DNA from: Weissella halotolerans DSM 20190
GTDB taxonomy: Bacteria > Bacillota > Bacilli > Lactobacillales > Lactobacillaceae
Assembly: GCF_000420365.1 (NCBI RefSeq)
Contig: NZ_ATUU01000001.1
Location: forward strand, 372,001-436,000
Length of the DNA: 64,000 nt
Reading direction: 5' to 3'
Shown: piece after piece, positions 35,461 through 44,091 of the stretch
Position numbering within the stretch: the stretch's first letter is position 1
Layout: each line of letters starts with the position of its first letter
Made by a program: the position numbers and the translations under genes
Notes under the pieces: generated by a model
Database searches by the model: none
What the model saw: the letters and a program-made list of their open reading frames with translations, nothing else
Told to the model about the DNA's origin: nothing

Positions 35461-36849
35461 CTATTTTACCGCATCTTGCTCAGTCGTGCGGGCTAAAAAG
35501 CGGAGGCCTTTCGGGTAAAAGTTTTTTATCTGCCGATCAACCCGTTTACCAAAACCAGTTCCAAATCCATTAATGGTTAGCAAAAGCCAGCCCTTACCAG
35601 GATCTTTTGCTTGGGCAGGCAGCATAAGTACATCGCCATGCACATAATCACGCCATTGCTGGTCGGTTAAAGCATACTGATGACGAAAAGCTGCTACTGG
35701 TAGTGCGAGCGCTAAAGCCAAGCTAGGTTCAAAACGTTTCTTTTTAAAGGTTCCCAAATGTAATCCTGGTCGCAATACGTGTAACTGTTTTAAGGAGGGC
35801 GTCCCTTCTGGTAAACGGTATAACTGATCACCAAAGGCATAAAGTACACCGTCTAAGGGTTCGCGCAAGAGCTCCTTTGCTAGCGCGTTCCAACTTTGCC
35901 TTTGCTCAACAGTCAAATTAGTCCGTTCAACATTGCCTTGTGACTGATCAATCTCAGCCGTAGCAGAACGATGTAACTTAGCCATAAAGTGTCCCTCTCC
36001 AGCTAGATGATGTGGGAAAAGCCTTAAGGTGTCGGCCAACGCTGGGTTACCGTCTGCCCATTCTGGGCGACCGGCATCAACCCCTTCAGGTCGTGCTACT
36101 GGGACAATTGATAAATCAGGATACGTCTTCAATGCCCAGGCAATAACCTGTTCATCCTCTTCTGGGGCAAAGGTACAAGTGGAATAGATAAGGTCGCCAC
36201 CTGGCTTTAACATCTTTAGTGCATCCGTTAAAATCTCTTTTTGGCGGCGTGCATTTTCAGCTGGATAATCAGGATGCCAATATTGAATCGCTGCTGGATC
36301 CTTTCGGAACATCCCCTCGCCTGAGCAAGGTGCATCTAAAACAATAGTATCGAAGTAACCAGGAAAATGCTGGCTCAAGGTTTGTGCATCATGATTGGTT
36401 ACCAGTGCATTACGAATACCAAAGCGTTCAACATTTTCTGAAAGTATTTTTGCTCGCTTATAGTTAATTTCATTGGCCACTAGTAGGCCTTGCCCCTGCA
36501 TAAAGGAAGCTAGATGGGTAGTTTTGCCACCTGGTGCAGCTGCTAGGTCTAGGACCCGGCTACCCGGTTTAGGGGCCGCCAACTCGGCCACCAACTGGGC
36601 TGAAGGTTCCTGTGAATAAACCTGTCCAGTGGTATGAGCCGGTGAATGGCCATCTATCTGACCGTAGTAGCCAAAACGACTCCATGGAACAGGCACCGCT
36701 GTGTCTGTATCGGCAACTGATTGTTCCTTTAAAGGATTGATGCGGTAAGCTTTGCTCGGCTCAGCCTGCAAGGCCGCTAAAAATGATTGGGCTTCTGGTC
36801 CCAATAAAGTTTGATATTTCTCAATAAATGCCGTTGGTAAGGCAGTCAT
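35461..36849 (-). CDS. RsmF/RsmB-type rRNA cytosine-C5 methyltransferase
   Basis: The enzyme methylates a cytosine C5 in 16S rRNA. The 462-residue protein has the SAM-binding VLDLAAAPGGKTTHLA, the catalytic PC motif DAPCSGEGMFRKDP and the nucleophile YSTCTFAPEEDEQV. A C-terminal RNA-binding domain (PUA-like) follows. This arrangement is that of the YebU/RsmF and NOP2 group. It heads the methyltransferase-gatCAB run. Which cytosine is modified cannot be told from sequence. Confidence 0.9.
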   Translation of the reverse strand: MTALPTAFIEKYQTLLGPEAQSFLAALQAEPSKAYRINPLKEQSVADTDTAVPVPWSRFGYYGQIDGHSPAHTTGQVYSQEPSAQLVAELAAPKPGSRVLDLAAAPGGKTTHLASFMQGQGLLVANEINYKRAKILSENVERFGIRNALVTNHDAQTLSQHFPGYFDTIVLDAPCSGEGMFRKDPAAIQYWHPDYPAENARRQKEILTDALKMLKPGGDLIYSTCTFAPEEDEQVIAWALKTYPDLSIVPVARPEGVDAGRPEWADGNPALADTLRLFPHHLAGEGHFMAKLHRSATAEIDQSQGNVERTNLTVEQRQSWNALAKELLREPLDGVLYAFGDQLYRLPEGTPSLKQLHVLRPGLHLGTFKKKRFEPSLALALALPVAAFRHQYALTDQQWRDYVHGDVLMLPAQAKDPGKGWLLLTINGFGTGFGKRVDRQIKNFYPKGLRFLARTTEQDAVK

Positions 36850-36966
36850 AGTCGTCTCCTTTTAGGTATAATCGTTTACTATTTTACCATGCTTAGACCT
36901 AACTGCCTATGTATCTTAACGTTAATGGCAGCCCCTTCCTATTTATCAAGGCTGTTGGCCTGAACA

Positions 36967-36975
36967 TGGTATACT
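36967..36975 (+). promoter_or_regulatory. Extended -10 promoter of the LysR gene
   Basis: TGGTATACT is a TGn-extended -10 element with a consensus-like TATACT about 60 nt before the lysR start. No good -35 is needed or seen. It lies in the divergent region between lysR and the RsmF-like gene. Confidence 0.5.
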
Positions 36976-37037
36976 AAGATTAGCTATTATTTAGGTCATT
37001 ACCCACAGCCAGGGTATTAACTATGAAGGGAAACATT

Positions 37038-37913
37038 ATGGAAATCCGCACATTAACCTCCTTTATTGAAATCGTCCATACCGGCACCATATCGCAAGCT
37101 GCTAAAAACTTACAACTTAGCCAGCCAGCCTTAACCAAACAACTACAGCAATTAGAAGGCGAGTTGCATACACAACTAATTGATCGTAGTCATAGTCCCT
37201 TAACGTTGACGCCGGCTGGCAATTATTTAGCCAAGCAAGCAGAAAAAATTCTATCCTTAACTCACCATACCGTAACCAACCTTACGACTAATAAAACCAT
37301 GGCTGGCACCATCACTATTGGTGTGCCTTCAACTCAGAACCTGGTCCTGCTTTTAACAGCCATTCAAAACACGCAGACTCATTACCCAGATATTCACTTT
37401 ACTTTGGTTAACGGCAGTGCTGATGATTTACGTTATCAGCTGAATGAAGGCGCCCTTGATTTCTTATTTGCGCTTAATCCACCGCGTAATGTTCGTTACG
37501 ATCAGATCAGCCTGCCAGGCAGCGATGAATGGGGCGTTATTCTACATGTATCTCACCCCTTAGCTAATCAATTGGCACTGAGCCCTACTGATGTCAAGGA
37601 CGCGCCCCTGGCAATTCCTGCTCAATCTGACCTTCAAGACCAACTCAGTCTTTGGTTGAACCAACCCCTCGAATTTTGTAATACCCCCATTACCTACCAT
37701 AACCAGCAAGACCTGATTCCCTATCCGCAGATTAACCATCGTGCTATTCTGTTCGCAGTTAAACCACTGTCATTACCAGCTGATTTAGTTTGGCGACCAT
37801 TAATGCCCGCTGTCACCACACCCACTGCGTTGGTTTGGCGCAAACATGACTTGCCACAACCTATTCAGCAAGCCTTCTTAGCCACCTTAACTGACCTCAT
37901 TAACCAAAACTAA
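37038..37913 (+). CDS. LysR-family transcriptional regulator
   Basis: This regulator has 291 residues. The N-terminal winged helix is clear (MEIRTLTSFIEIVHTGTISQ, then AAKNLQLSQPALTKQLQQLE), and a ligand-binding periplasmic-binding-protein-like domain follows. The ATG at 37038 is preceded by AAGGGAA; an ATG 15 nt upstream is less likely. It is one of the few rightward genes and is monocistronic, with its own terminator. The target could be the divergent RsmF-like gene or a distant locus, and the effector is unknown. Confidence 0.9.
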   Translation: MEIRTLTSFIEIVHTGTISQAAKNLQLSQPALTKQLQQLEGELHTQLIDRSHSPLTLTPAGNYLAKQAEKILSLTHHTVTNLTTNKTMAGTITIGVPSTQNLVLLLTAIQNTQTHYPDIHFTLVNGSADDLRYQLNEGALDFLFALNPPRNVRYDQISLPGSDEWGVILHVSHPLANQLALSPTDVKDAPLAIPAQSDLQDQLSLWLNQPLEFCNTPITYHNQQDLIPYPQINHRAILFAVKPLSLPADLVWRPLMPAVTTPTALVWRKHDLPQPIQQAFLATLTDLINQN

Positions 37914-37945
37914 AAAGGTAGGATCACAAGGATCCTACCTTTTTA
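37912..37945. terminator. Bidirectional terminator between lysR and the HAD gene
   Basis: AAAAAGGTAGGATC pairs with GATCCTACCTTTTT around a short loop, with A/T runs on both sides. It serves the convergent lysR and HAD phosphatase genes. Confidence 0.93.
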
Positions 37946-38791
37946 TATTAAGTTAAATTCACGTTCTAAATAACGAGCCAATCCATCCTCTTCATTACTA
38001 AAAGTCGTAATATCGTCCGCAATCGCTTTTAAGCGTGGGTTTCCATTCTTCATTACTACTCCGTGGGCTGCCCCAGCAATCATAGCATAGTCATTTAATT
38101 CATCTCCAAAGGCATAAACTGCCTCCGAGGAAATACCAAAACTATCTTGCAACCGCTTTAAGCCAGTATACTTATCAACATCCGTTAGGGCTAAACTCAT
38201 AAGACAAGAATTATCTCCCCACGCTTGCACTTGAACATTCACATTAGGATGTGCTTTCCTTAGATAAACCGCAACCTTAGACTGATTCTGTTTAGCTACA
38301 TAAAGTACTAGTCCGTTCACCACTGGTACAGTTTGGTCTTGAAGCGTAGACAAACTAGGCAGGGTGTCATCTTGAATCGGGAAAAAGAGTGGTTCATCAG
38401 GTTCTAATAAACGAAAATCGCCCTGCGCCCCTTGATTGTTTACCCGCCAAGTACCAGTCTGATTTTCAAGAAGTAACGCTTCAATTCCTAAACTAGCTTG
38501 ATGGTCCAGCAAATCTTTGACTACCGGGTCAGCTAAGGGAAATGAATAGCTATCCGTCCAATCATAGTTGGGATGAAAGCCGAGACCACCATCAAAATTA
38601 ATCATCGGACTGGTTAACGCTAATTCTTGATAAATAGGCAAGGCTAGGCGCGTTGAACGGCCCGTTATAATGGCTACAAGGTGTCCGTCTCCCTGTAACC
38701 GTTGTAAGACCTGTCTCGTATGTGCACTTACCCGGCCTTGATCATTTAATGTGGTCCGGTCTAAATCAATAGCAATTAATGCGCGTTTCAT
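37943..38791 (-). CDS. Cof-type HAD-superfamily phosphatase
   Basis: This sugar-phosphate or nucleotide phosphatase of the HAD IIB group has 282 residues. The four motifs are AIDLDRTTLN (nucleophile Asp9 region), IITGRSTRL (motif II Thr), DKYTGLKRL (motif III Lys) and AFGDELNDYAM (motif IV). The cap domain is C2B, between about 85 and 190. Substrate cannot be told. It has a good promoter of its own and convergent transcription with lysR. Confidence 0.9.
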   Translation of the reverse strand: MKRALIAIDLDRTTLNDQGRVSAHTRQVLQRLQGDGHLVAIITGRSTRLALPIYQELALTSPMINFDGGLGFHPNYDWTDSYSFPLADPVVKDLLDHQASLGIEALLLENQTGTWRVNNQGAQGDFRLLEPDEPLFFPIQDDTLPSLSTLQDQTVPVVNGLVLYVAKQNQSKVAVYLRKAHPNVNVQVQAWGDNSCLMSLALTDVDKYTGLKRLQDSFGISSEAVYAFGDELNDYAMIAGAAHGVVMKNGNPRLKAIADDITTFSNEEDGLARYLEREFNLI

Positions 38792-38820
38792 CCTTTTCCC
38801 CTAACAAAACTTTTTAAAAC

Positions 38821-38849
38821 AGTATAACGGTCACTAAGCTAGTCGACAA
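38821..38849 (-). promoter_or_regulatory. Promoter of the HAD gene (TTGTCG-N17-TATACT)
   Basis: A near-consensus -35/-10 with 17-nt spacing lies between the stop of the DUF4097 gene and the HAD start. The expected transcription start is about 38814. Confidence 0.6.
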
Positions 38850-38854
38850 GTCCC

Positions 38855-39787
38855 CTAATCTTCTTCCTTTCCATGACCTAACTGATTAACTTTGACTTCA
38901 CCGTCACGGACCAGGATGGACAGTGCTTGATTAGCATCTCCTTGGGTAATCTGATGGGCCTTAGTTTTCCCATCCACATGGACTTCATAATCTGCATCGT
39001 TTTCTGCCCCATCATGGTGCCCATTATAATCTGTCCCTTGGTTTAAACTGACATGCCCATCAGCTGAAGCCTGCAAATTATAACCGGGTGCTTGTACCTG
39101 ATCTAAATCAACCCTACCGTCACGCAAATCAATAGCACTAGCCGTTTGCAAAGCCAAGTGCTTACCATAAACAGAACTATCACGGCCCTTAACCGTTAAT
39201 GCTTTGAGGGTGACATTATCTAAGCGTAGGCGACCATCGGCTGTCTGCCCTTCTAAATGATCACCCGCAAAATTATCAAAGGCGACACCTCCGTCCTGGC
39301 TCAAAACGGTCGTGGCCTGGGCCGTTAAATCATTCACCCGAATACCACCATCTGTCGTTTTTAATGTTAAGTTAGCTAAGCGATAATTTTTAGGTACCGT
39401 AATCACCACATTATCGTCATCATCCCCGACTCCTTGCCGGTCAAAAGCAAAAAGAAAATGGTCATTTACATTACCCTTAGGTGCCTTAACCGTTAACGTC
39501 GCTCCTTTTTGACTGGCACTCGCCTGCCGTCCATCAATTGATACCTTGTCAACGGCCCACTCGGCACCAGTTTGAATTTTAATTGTTTCTTGTTGAGCAT
39601 CTACTACCAGATGCTTAATTTGATCACCTTGCTCAAAGACCTGGTGCTGTTGGCGAATTTTTATCAGTTTGGGACCTTGCCGCTGCCAAGTCACATTCAA
39701 ATTAGCCTGTCCATAGCTGAAGCCCATTATGAGGGCTCCCGTCACAAACAATCCACTTCCAATCAATAATGGCTTTTTTAATTGCAT
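38855..39787 (-). CDS. DUF4097 beta-strand-repeat membrane-anchored protein
   Basis: This 310-residue protein has one N-terminal membrane helix (about 5-25, PLLIGSGLFVTGALIMGFSY) and a long right-handed beta-solenoid-like region. The repeated short strands (VIDLRDGRVDLDQVQ, VKGRDSSVYGKHL, LTLKTTDGGIRVNDL) are typical of DUF4097/DUF4098. It is the last gene of a PadR-DUF1700-DUF4097 module found in many Firmicutes. The function is unknown; a role at the cell envelope is inference. Confidence 0.85.
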   Translation of the reverse strand: MQLKKPLLIGSGLFVTGALIMGFSYGQANLNVTWQRQGPKLIKIRQQHQVFEQGDQIKHLVVDAQQETIKIQTGAEWAVDKVSIDGRQASASQKGATLTVKAPKGNVNDHFLFAFDRQGVGDDDDNVVITVPKNYRLANLTLKTTDGGIRVNDLTAQATTVLSQDGGVAFDNFAGDHLEGQTADGRLRLDNVTLKALTVKGRDSSVYGKHLALQTASAIDLRDGRVDLDQVQAPGYNLQASADGHVSLNQGTDYNGHHDGAENDADYEVHVDGKTKAHQITQGDANQALSILVRDGEVKVNQLGHGKEED

Positions 39788-39791
39788 ACTA

Positions 39792-40439
39792 TTACTCCTC
39801 TCCTAGGTCTGCTGCTGAACGAAGGCTTTGTTGAGTACGATGCGTAATAAAGCGTCGTCCAATCCATTTAATTCCTTGCATAAAGACCTCAAATAGCCAC
39901 TTCGTTAAGTTCCAAATAATAGGTCCACCAATCAGAGTTAGACCAGTTAATGCAAAGCCAGTTCCAATGAAGAAAAGGCCAGTTGGAATTGATTGTCCCA
40001 ACAATAAAAGACCATTAATTAAGGCAAACACTCCACCAGCTAAGGTCATAATAATCGCGGCATAGATACCAAAAATCATCATGAAAAATAGCATTAAAGC
40101 GACTAAAATGACAATAATCAAACCAATAGCCACTGGAATCAAAACAGGGCTAGCAAATAAGCATAAGACAATCAATAATAAGATGTTACCCCGGGTTCGG
40201 GTTCGTGACTGTGGCTCAGTAGCCGCCCGTTTGGCTTCGTCATCAAGATTCATCATATACTCAAGCCGCAGGGTGCGAGCAAATTGTTTTGGTGTTCCAT
40301 ATTTTTGAACCACTTCATCTAACGAATAGCCTGCATCCATAAATTGCTCATCATAAAAGCGCAACATATCGTCCTGATCGGCTGTTGGAATGCCATTCAA
40401 ATGATTTCTTACTTGTGCTAAATAGTCATCAAACATCAC
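39792..40439 (-). CDS. DUF1700 (HAAS domain) membrane protein
   Basis: This 215-residue membrane protein has an N-terminal HAAS/DUF1700 domain of ~70 residues (MMFDDYLAQVRNHLNGIPTA, MLRFYDEQFMDAGYSLDEVV) and four to five hydrophobic helices. It is encoded between PadR and the DUF4097 protein. Its start overlaps the padR stop and it ends 4 nt before the DUF4097 gene, so all three are one operon. The HAAS domain is often fused or linked to PadR regulators, suggesting a membrane sensor; the signal is unknown. Confidence 0.85.
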   Translation of the reverse strand: MMFDDYLAQVRNHLNGIPTADQDDMLRFYDEQFMDAGYSLDEVVQKYGTPKQFARTLRLEYMMNLDDEAKRAATEPQSRTRTRGNILLLIVLCLFASPVLIPVAIGLIIVILVALMLFFMMIFGIYAAIIMTLAGGVFALINGLLLLGQSIPTGLFFIGTGFALTGLTLIGGPIIWNLTKWLFEVFMQGIKWIGRRFITHRTQQSLRSAADLGEE

Positions 40440-40750
40440 TTTTCCTCCCCCATTAACAATGTATCAACTGCGAGCCGAAAGTCCTGCCATTGGGTTTGCA
40501 ATTCATGCAAATGAGTCAAACCAGTGTCCGTAATATGATAGTAACGTCGAATCCGTCCTTCATAAGGCTCATCATAATTCGTTAAAAAGGCATGCTTTTT
40601 TAACCGACGCAAAACAGGATACATTGTTGATTCACTTACCTTCAGTTTTTCTTGAACGGCTTTCGTAATGACATATCCATAGGTGTCTTCTTTAGCTAAA
40701 ATTGCTAAAACGGTACCATCTAGGATGGCCGTGGGAACCTGAATATCCAT
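40436..40750 (-). CDS. PadR-family transcriptional regulator
   Basis: This 104-residue winged-helix repressor shows the PadR pattern LDGTVLAILAKEDTYGYVITKAVQEKL, given in parts: YGYVITKAV, VSESTMYPVLRRLKKH and RYYHITDTG. It has only the short C-terminal helix (subfamily 2). It leads the operon with the DUF1700 and DUF4097 genes and probably represses it. An inverted repeat lies just upstream. The ligand is unknown. Confidence 0.92.
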   Translation of the reverse strand: MDIQVPTAILDGTVLAILAKEDTYGYVITKAVQEKLKVSESTMYPVLRRLKKHAFLTNYDEPYEGRIRRYYHITDTGLTHLHELQTQWQDFRLAVDTLLMGEEK

Positions 40751-40765
40751 GGGCCTACCCCCTCC

Positions 40766-40789
40766 ACTATATGTTATTTTCTCTATAGT
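40766..40789. promoter_or_regulatory. Inverted repeat upstream of padR, candidate operator
   Basis: ACTATA-N12-TATAGT lies 16 nt upstream of the padR start, near a likely -10. Symmetric AT-rich sites at this place are typical of PadR autoregulation. This is inference from position only. Confidence 0.4.
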
Positions 40790-40841
40790 ATGATATTACA
40801 CCAGCTATACTAATAATTCAAGCCTTACCAGGTGCAGCCCA

Positions 40842-40876
40842 TAAAAAAGGATTCTGCTTAAGCAGAATCCTTTTTT
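40842..40876 (-). terminator. Intrinsic terminator after the aldo/keto reductase gene
   Basis: AAAAAAGGATTCTGCTT and AAGCAGAATCCTTTTTT form a nearly perfect 17-bp stem with almost no loop. U-runs exist on both strands, so it may also insulate padR. Confidence 0.9.
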
Positions 40877-40881
40877 AACTT

Positions 40882-41871
40882 TTATTTAGCTAACACTTGC
40901 TCAATTGCCGCTAATTCCTCTGGCGTAAAGGCTAGATGTTCCGTTGCCTTAACATTCATTTCCAAATGTTTAATTGACGTTGCCCCAAAGACAATTGAAC
41001 CCACCCGTCGGTCACGTAGCAGCCAGGCCATAGCCATTTGAGCTAAGGTCTGTTGCCGATTTTCAGCAATGGCATTCAATTCATTTAACTTACGTACTGT
41101 GGCTGCTGGGTCCTTTGCAACAAAGGCATTGACACGATGCAAAAATGAGGTATCTGTCAGCCCATTTAAGTAACGATCGGTTAACAAGCCTTCTGCCAAT
41201 GGCCCGTAGGCAATTAAACCTGCATGATGCTGATCGAGGATATCCAACATCTGATCCTCTTCAGCCTGCCGATTCAACATGTTATATGAAATTTGATTTC
41301 CAATAAAGGGCGTATGTAACTCTTCAAAAATAGCTGCAATCTCAGCTACTTCTTTGGCACTGTAATTAGATACCCCAACATACAAGGCCTTTCCTTGTCG
41401 AACCAAGAGATCCAAGGTTTCAGCAGTCTCACGCAGATTGGTATTTGGGTCCCAACGATGAGCATAGAAGATATCTACATAGTCTAAATGCATCCGTTGC
41501 AAAGACAAATCTAAGGCATTGACCAACGTCTTCTTACCAGAAAACTCACCTAGTGGTCCAGGCCACATGTGGTAACCAGCCTTGGTAGTAATCACCAGTT
41601 CATTTCGGTAAGGCTTTAAATCACTTTGGTAAACTGCTCCAAAGGTATCCTCTGCCGTGCCATTTGATGGACCATAATTTGAAGCATTATCAAAGGAGAA
41701 AATCCCCAAGTCAAATGCCTTTAAAATGACTTTCTTTGAATCAGCTAAGGGACGCTGATCGCCCATGTTCCGCCAAAAACCCAAAGACATATCTGGCAAG
41801 ATAAGTCCCGAATCAGACACCCGTCGATAGGGCATAATATCGTAGCGATCTCCTGCTGCTGCATAAACCAT
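40882..41871 (-). CDS. Aldo/keto reductase (YghZ/AKR14-like)
   Basis: This NADPH-dependent reductase of small aldehydes has 329 residues. The catalytic tetrad is visible: Asp and Tyr in FDNASNYGPSNG, Lys in VITTKAGYHMW, His in YVDIFYAHRWDP. The C-terminal NADP region includes VGSIVFGATSIKHLEMN. It is closest in pattern to YghZ-type methylglyoxal or L-glyceraldehyde-3-phosphate reductases. It follows the PRPP synthase-like gene by 33 nt and probably shares its transcript. AGGAGG precedes the ATG. Confidence 0.9.
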   Translation of the reverse strand: MVYAAAGDRYDIMPYRRVSDSGLILPDMSLGFWRNMGDQRPLADSKKVILKAFDLGIFSFDNASNYGPSNGTAEDTFGAVYQSDLKPYRNELVITTKAGYHMWPGPLGEFSGKKTLVNALDLSLQRMHLDYVDIFYAHRWDPNTNLRETAETLDLLVRQGKALYVGVSNYSAKEVAEIAAIFEELHTPFIGNQISYNMLNRQAEEDQMLDILDQHHAGLIAYGPLAEGLLTDRYLNGLTDTSFLHRVNAFVAKDPAATVRKLNELNAIAENRQQTLAQMAMAWLLRDRRVGSIVFGATSIKHLEMNVKATEHLAFTPEELAAIEQVLAK

Positions 41872-41904
41872 TAGTTAGTCCTCCTTTTACTATGCCACAA
41901 GGTC

Positions 41905-42879
41905 TCACTTAACAACTTTATAGTCATCGGCCTGGGCAATTTGATACTTATTTAATGTACGTTCTTCGTGTATCGCCTCGATGGCGTGCGCCAACATAGG
42001 GGCAACCGAGAGCACGGTCAATTTATCAGATTGGTTAGCATTAATGAGTGGAATCGTATCCGTCACAATAATTTCGTTAATATCATCATCAGCGGCTAAG
42101 CGTGCGCCTGCTAATTCAGAGAAGACCGGATGGGTAGCCACCACACGCACACTTTTGGCCCCGTTAGCCCGTAAAGCACGAGCAGTTACTTCCATACGCT
42201 GGCCAGAATCAATAATGTCATCAATAATAATGGCATTTTTACCAGTAACATCGCCAACAATTGCCTCTGGTGATGCAGGAGTTTCCTTGGCGACCAAATC
42301 ATTAACCACGCCCCAAGGAGCATCTAATAAATCGGCAAAATTACGTGCCCGACCAGCACCCGTATGATCCGGTGACACTACGACCAGGTCCTCAACTAAC
42401 TGATTTTGCTTAAAATATTCACTCAATAAAGGCGCCCCTAACAAATGATCAACCGGGACATTAAAGAAGCCTTGTAATTGAGGAGCATGGAAATCAATTG
42501 AGATTACCCGGTCAGCACCGTTCATCTCCAATAAAGAAGCAATCAACTTTGCTGTAATAGGCTCACGTGCCTTTGCCTTACGGTCCGATCGACCATATCC
42601 AAAGTAAGGAATCACCACATTGATGGTCTTAGCTGATGCGCGCCTAAGTGCATCAATTACAATCATGATTTGCATAAAGCTGTCATTAGCCTCTACTGCA
42701 ATCGGTGAGACTACAAAGACATCAGCCCCCCGCACACTCTCTAACACACGTTCATAAATCTCGCCATCTGCAAAGGCCTGTATATCAATCAGTCCCAGCT
42801 TTGTGTGTAGTTCTTTGGCAACCGCCTCAGCCAATGCATGATTGGTCGATAAACCGAAAATTTTCAACTGAGATTTCAA
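41905..42879 (-). CDS. PRPP-synthetase-like protein, divergent paralogue lacking the KRR catalytic loop
   Basis: The fold is that of ribose-phosphate pyrophosphokinase, which makes PRPP from ribose-5-phosphate and ATP. The 324-residue protein keeps FADGEIYERVLESVRG, DRKAKAREPITAK and DFHAPQLQGFFNVPVDHL. The flexible loop that in active class I enzymes reads IDKRRP is VVNDLVAKETPAS (about 191-203), so the Lys and Arg needed for catalysis are missing. The PRPP loop reads DDIIDSGQRM instead of DDIIDTAGT. It starts at TTG (42879) behind a perfect AGGAGG; no ATG alternative is open. It may be a regulator, like mammalian PRPP-synthetase-associated proteins, or a weak enzyme. Confidence 0.82.
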   Translation of the reverse strand: MKSQLKIFGLSTNHALAEAVAKELHTKLGLIDIQAFADGEIYERVLESVRGADVFVVSPIAVEANDSFMQIMIVIDALRRASAKTINVVIPYFGYGRSDRKAKAREPITAKLIASLLEMNGADRVISIDFHAPQLQGFFNVPVDHLLGAPLLSEYFKQNQLVEDLVVVSPDHTGAGRARNFADLLDAPWGVVNDLVAKETPASPEAIVGDVTGKNAIIIDDIIDSGQRMEVTARALRANGAKSVRVVATHPVFSELAGARLAADDDINEIIVTDTIPLINANQSDKLTVLSVAPMLAHAIEAIHEERTLNKYQIAQADDYKVVK

Positions 42880-43007
42880 AAACTCATCCTCCTGAGCCTA
42901 ATTCTAATTGGCTCTGTATCCCTACCAACAGTGCTCATTCTTTTTATCTGATTTAAGTTTAGCAAAAAATACGCTTAGTGACCATGCCTATTTAGTTCTT
43001 CTCCAGG

Positions 43008-43096
43008 TAAAACGAACATGCTGGCCGATTTATCCCTACAAGGTTTATGTAGTTTTTTATTAAAATAATGTCTTATAAGTAAAAGTATGGTAAAAT
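43008..43096 (+). promoter_or_regulatory. pyrD promoter region with PurBox-like sequence
   Basis: TGGTAAAAT (43088-43096) is a TGn-extended -10 about 30 nt before pyrD. Upstream, TAAAACGAACATG (43008-43020) resembles the lactic PurBox AWWWCCGAACWWT at 10 of 13 positions, about 75-90 nt before the expected start site. It also lies in the leader side of the divergent PRPP-synthetase-like gene. Both assignments are tentative. Confidence 0.35.
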
Positions 43097-43128
43097 CAGT
43101 TAACTATTTTTAAGGAGACAGTATAACC

Positions 43129-44067
43129 ATGACGAATTTGACAGCGAGCATCGCCGGTTTTCACTTCCAAGACCTACTTTTAAATGCGGCGGGGGTTCAT
43201 TGTGAAACCACAGAAGAATTGGAAGCCCTCCGCAAAGCAACTGGTACAGGGGCGCTAATTACCAAAAGTGCCACCCCTAAACCACGTCCAGGTAATTCAG
43301 GGCTGCGTTACCAAGATCTACCGCTAGGCTCCATTAATTCGATGGGCCTACCCAACCAGGGGCTTTCCTATTATTTGGACTATGCTAATCACTATCACGA
43401 TCAGCAAAAACCACTCTTTTTATCGATTGCCGGTTTAACTCAAGCTGATAACCTAGCAATGCTAGCTGATATTCAAGCCAGTGAATTTACTGGTTTAGTA
43501 GAACTGAATTTATCTTGCCCCAATGTACCTGGCAAACCACAAACGGGCTACGATTTTGAAGCCACCCGTCAGATATTAACAAAGGCCTTTACCTTCTTTA
43601 CTAAACCCCTAGGGGTCAAACTGCCACCCTACTTTGATCTTGCCCATTTTGATCAGATTGCCGCGATCCTTAATGCCTTCCCCCTGGCTTATGTCAATAG
43701 TATCAATTCTGTTGGTAATGGCCTGATGATTGATTCGAAAACTGATACGGTCATGATTGCACCTAAAGGCGGTTTTGGTGGCCTAGGCGGTGCCATGGTT
43801 AAAGCGACCGCCTTAGCTAACGTCCACGGTCTGCGGCAGCGCCTTAACCCAACGATTAAGGTCATCGGTACCGGTGGTGTCCAATCCGGACGCGATGTTT
43901 ATGATCTAATCTTAGCTGGGGCTGACTTAGTCGCTGTCGGAACTAGCCTCCATCAAGAAGGTCCGGCCGTTTTTCAACGTTTACGAAGTGAATTAATCGC
44001 TGAAATGGACCGTAAAAACTATACTGAAGTTGACCAATTTCGAAATCGCTTGCAAACATTAAACTAA
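43129..44067 (+). CDS. pyrD: Dihydroorotate dehydrogenase, class 1A (fumarate type)
   Basis: The enzyme oxidises dihydroorotate to orotate in pyrimidine synthesis, with fumarate as electron acceptor in the class 1A soluble homodimer. The 312-residue length and the active-site NLSCPNVPGKPQ (catalytic Cys near 132) fit class 1A. FMN-site segments are SINSMGLPN, IGTGGVQSGRDVYD and AGADLVAVGTS. It is alone, not with other pyr genes, and no pyrK/1B partner is present. AAGGAG precedes the ATG. A promoter for the next operon begins inside its 3' end. Confidence 0.95.
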   Translation: MTNLTASIAGFHFQDLLLNAAGVHCETTEELEALRKATGTGALITKSATPKPRPGNSGLRYQDLPLGSINSMGLPNQGLSYYLDYANHYHDQQKPLFLSIAGLTQADNLAMLADIQASEFTGLVELNLSCPNVPGKPQTGYDFEATRQILTKAFTFFTKPLGVKLPPYFDLAHFDQIAAILNAFPLAYVNSINSVGNGLMIDSKTDTVMIAPKGGFGGLGGAMVKATALANVHGLRQRLNPTIKVIGTGGVQSGRDVYDLILAGADLVAVGTSLHQEGPAVFQRLRSELIAEMDRKNYTEVDQFRNRLQTLN

Positions 44068-44078
44068 GCTTATATACT
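44050..44078 (+). promoter_or_regulatory. Promoter of the TPP-riboswitch operon
   Basis: TTGCAA-N17-TATACT lies at the 3' end of pyrD and its -10 falls 15 nt before the riboswitch. The optimal spacing and position make it the likely start for the ykoEDC leader transcript. Confidence 0.75.
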
Positions 44079-44091
44079 AAGCGTAGCGAAC

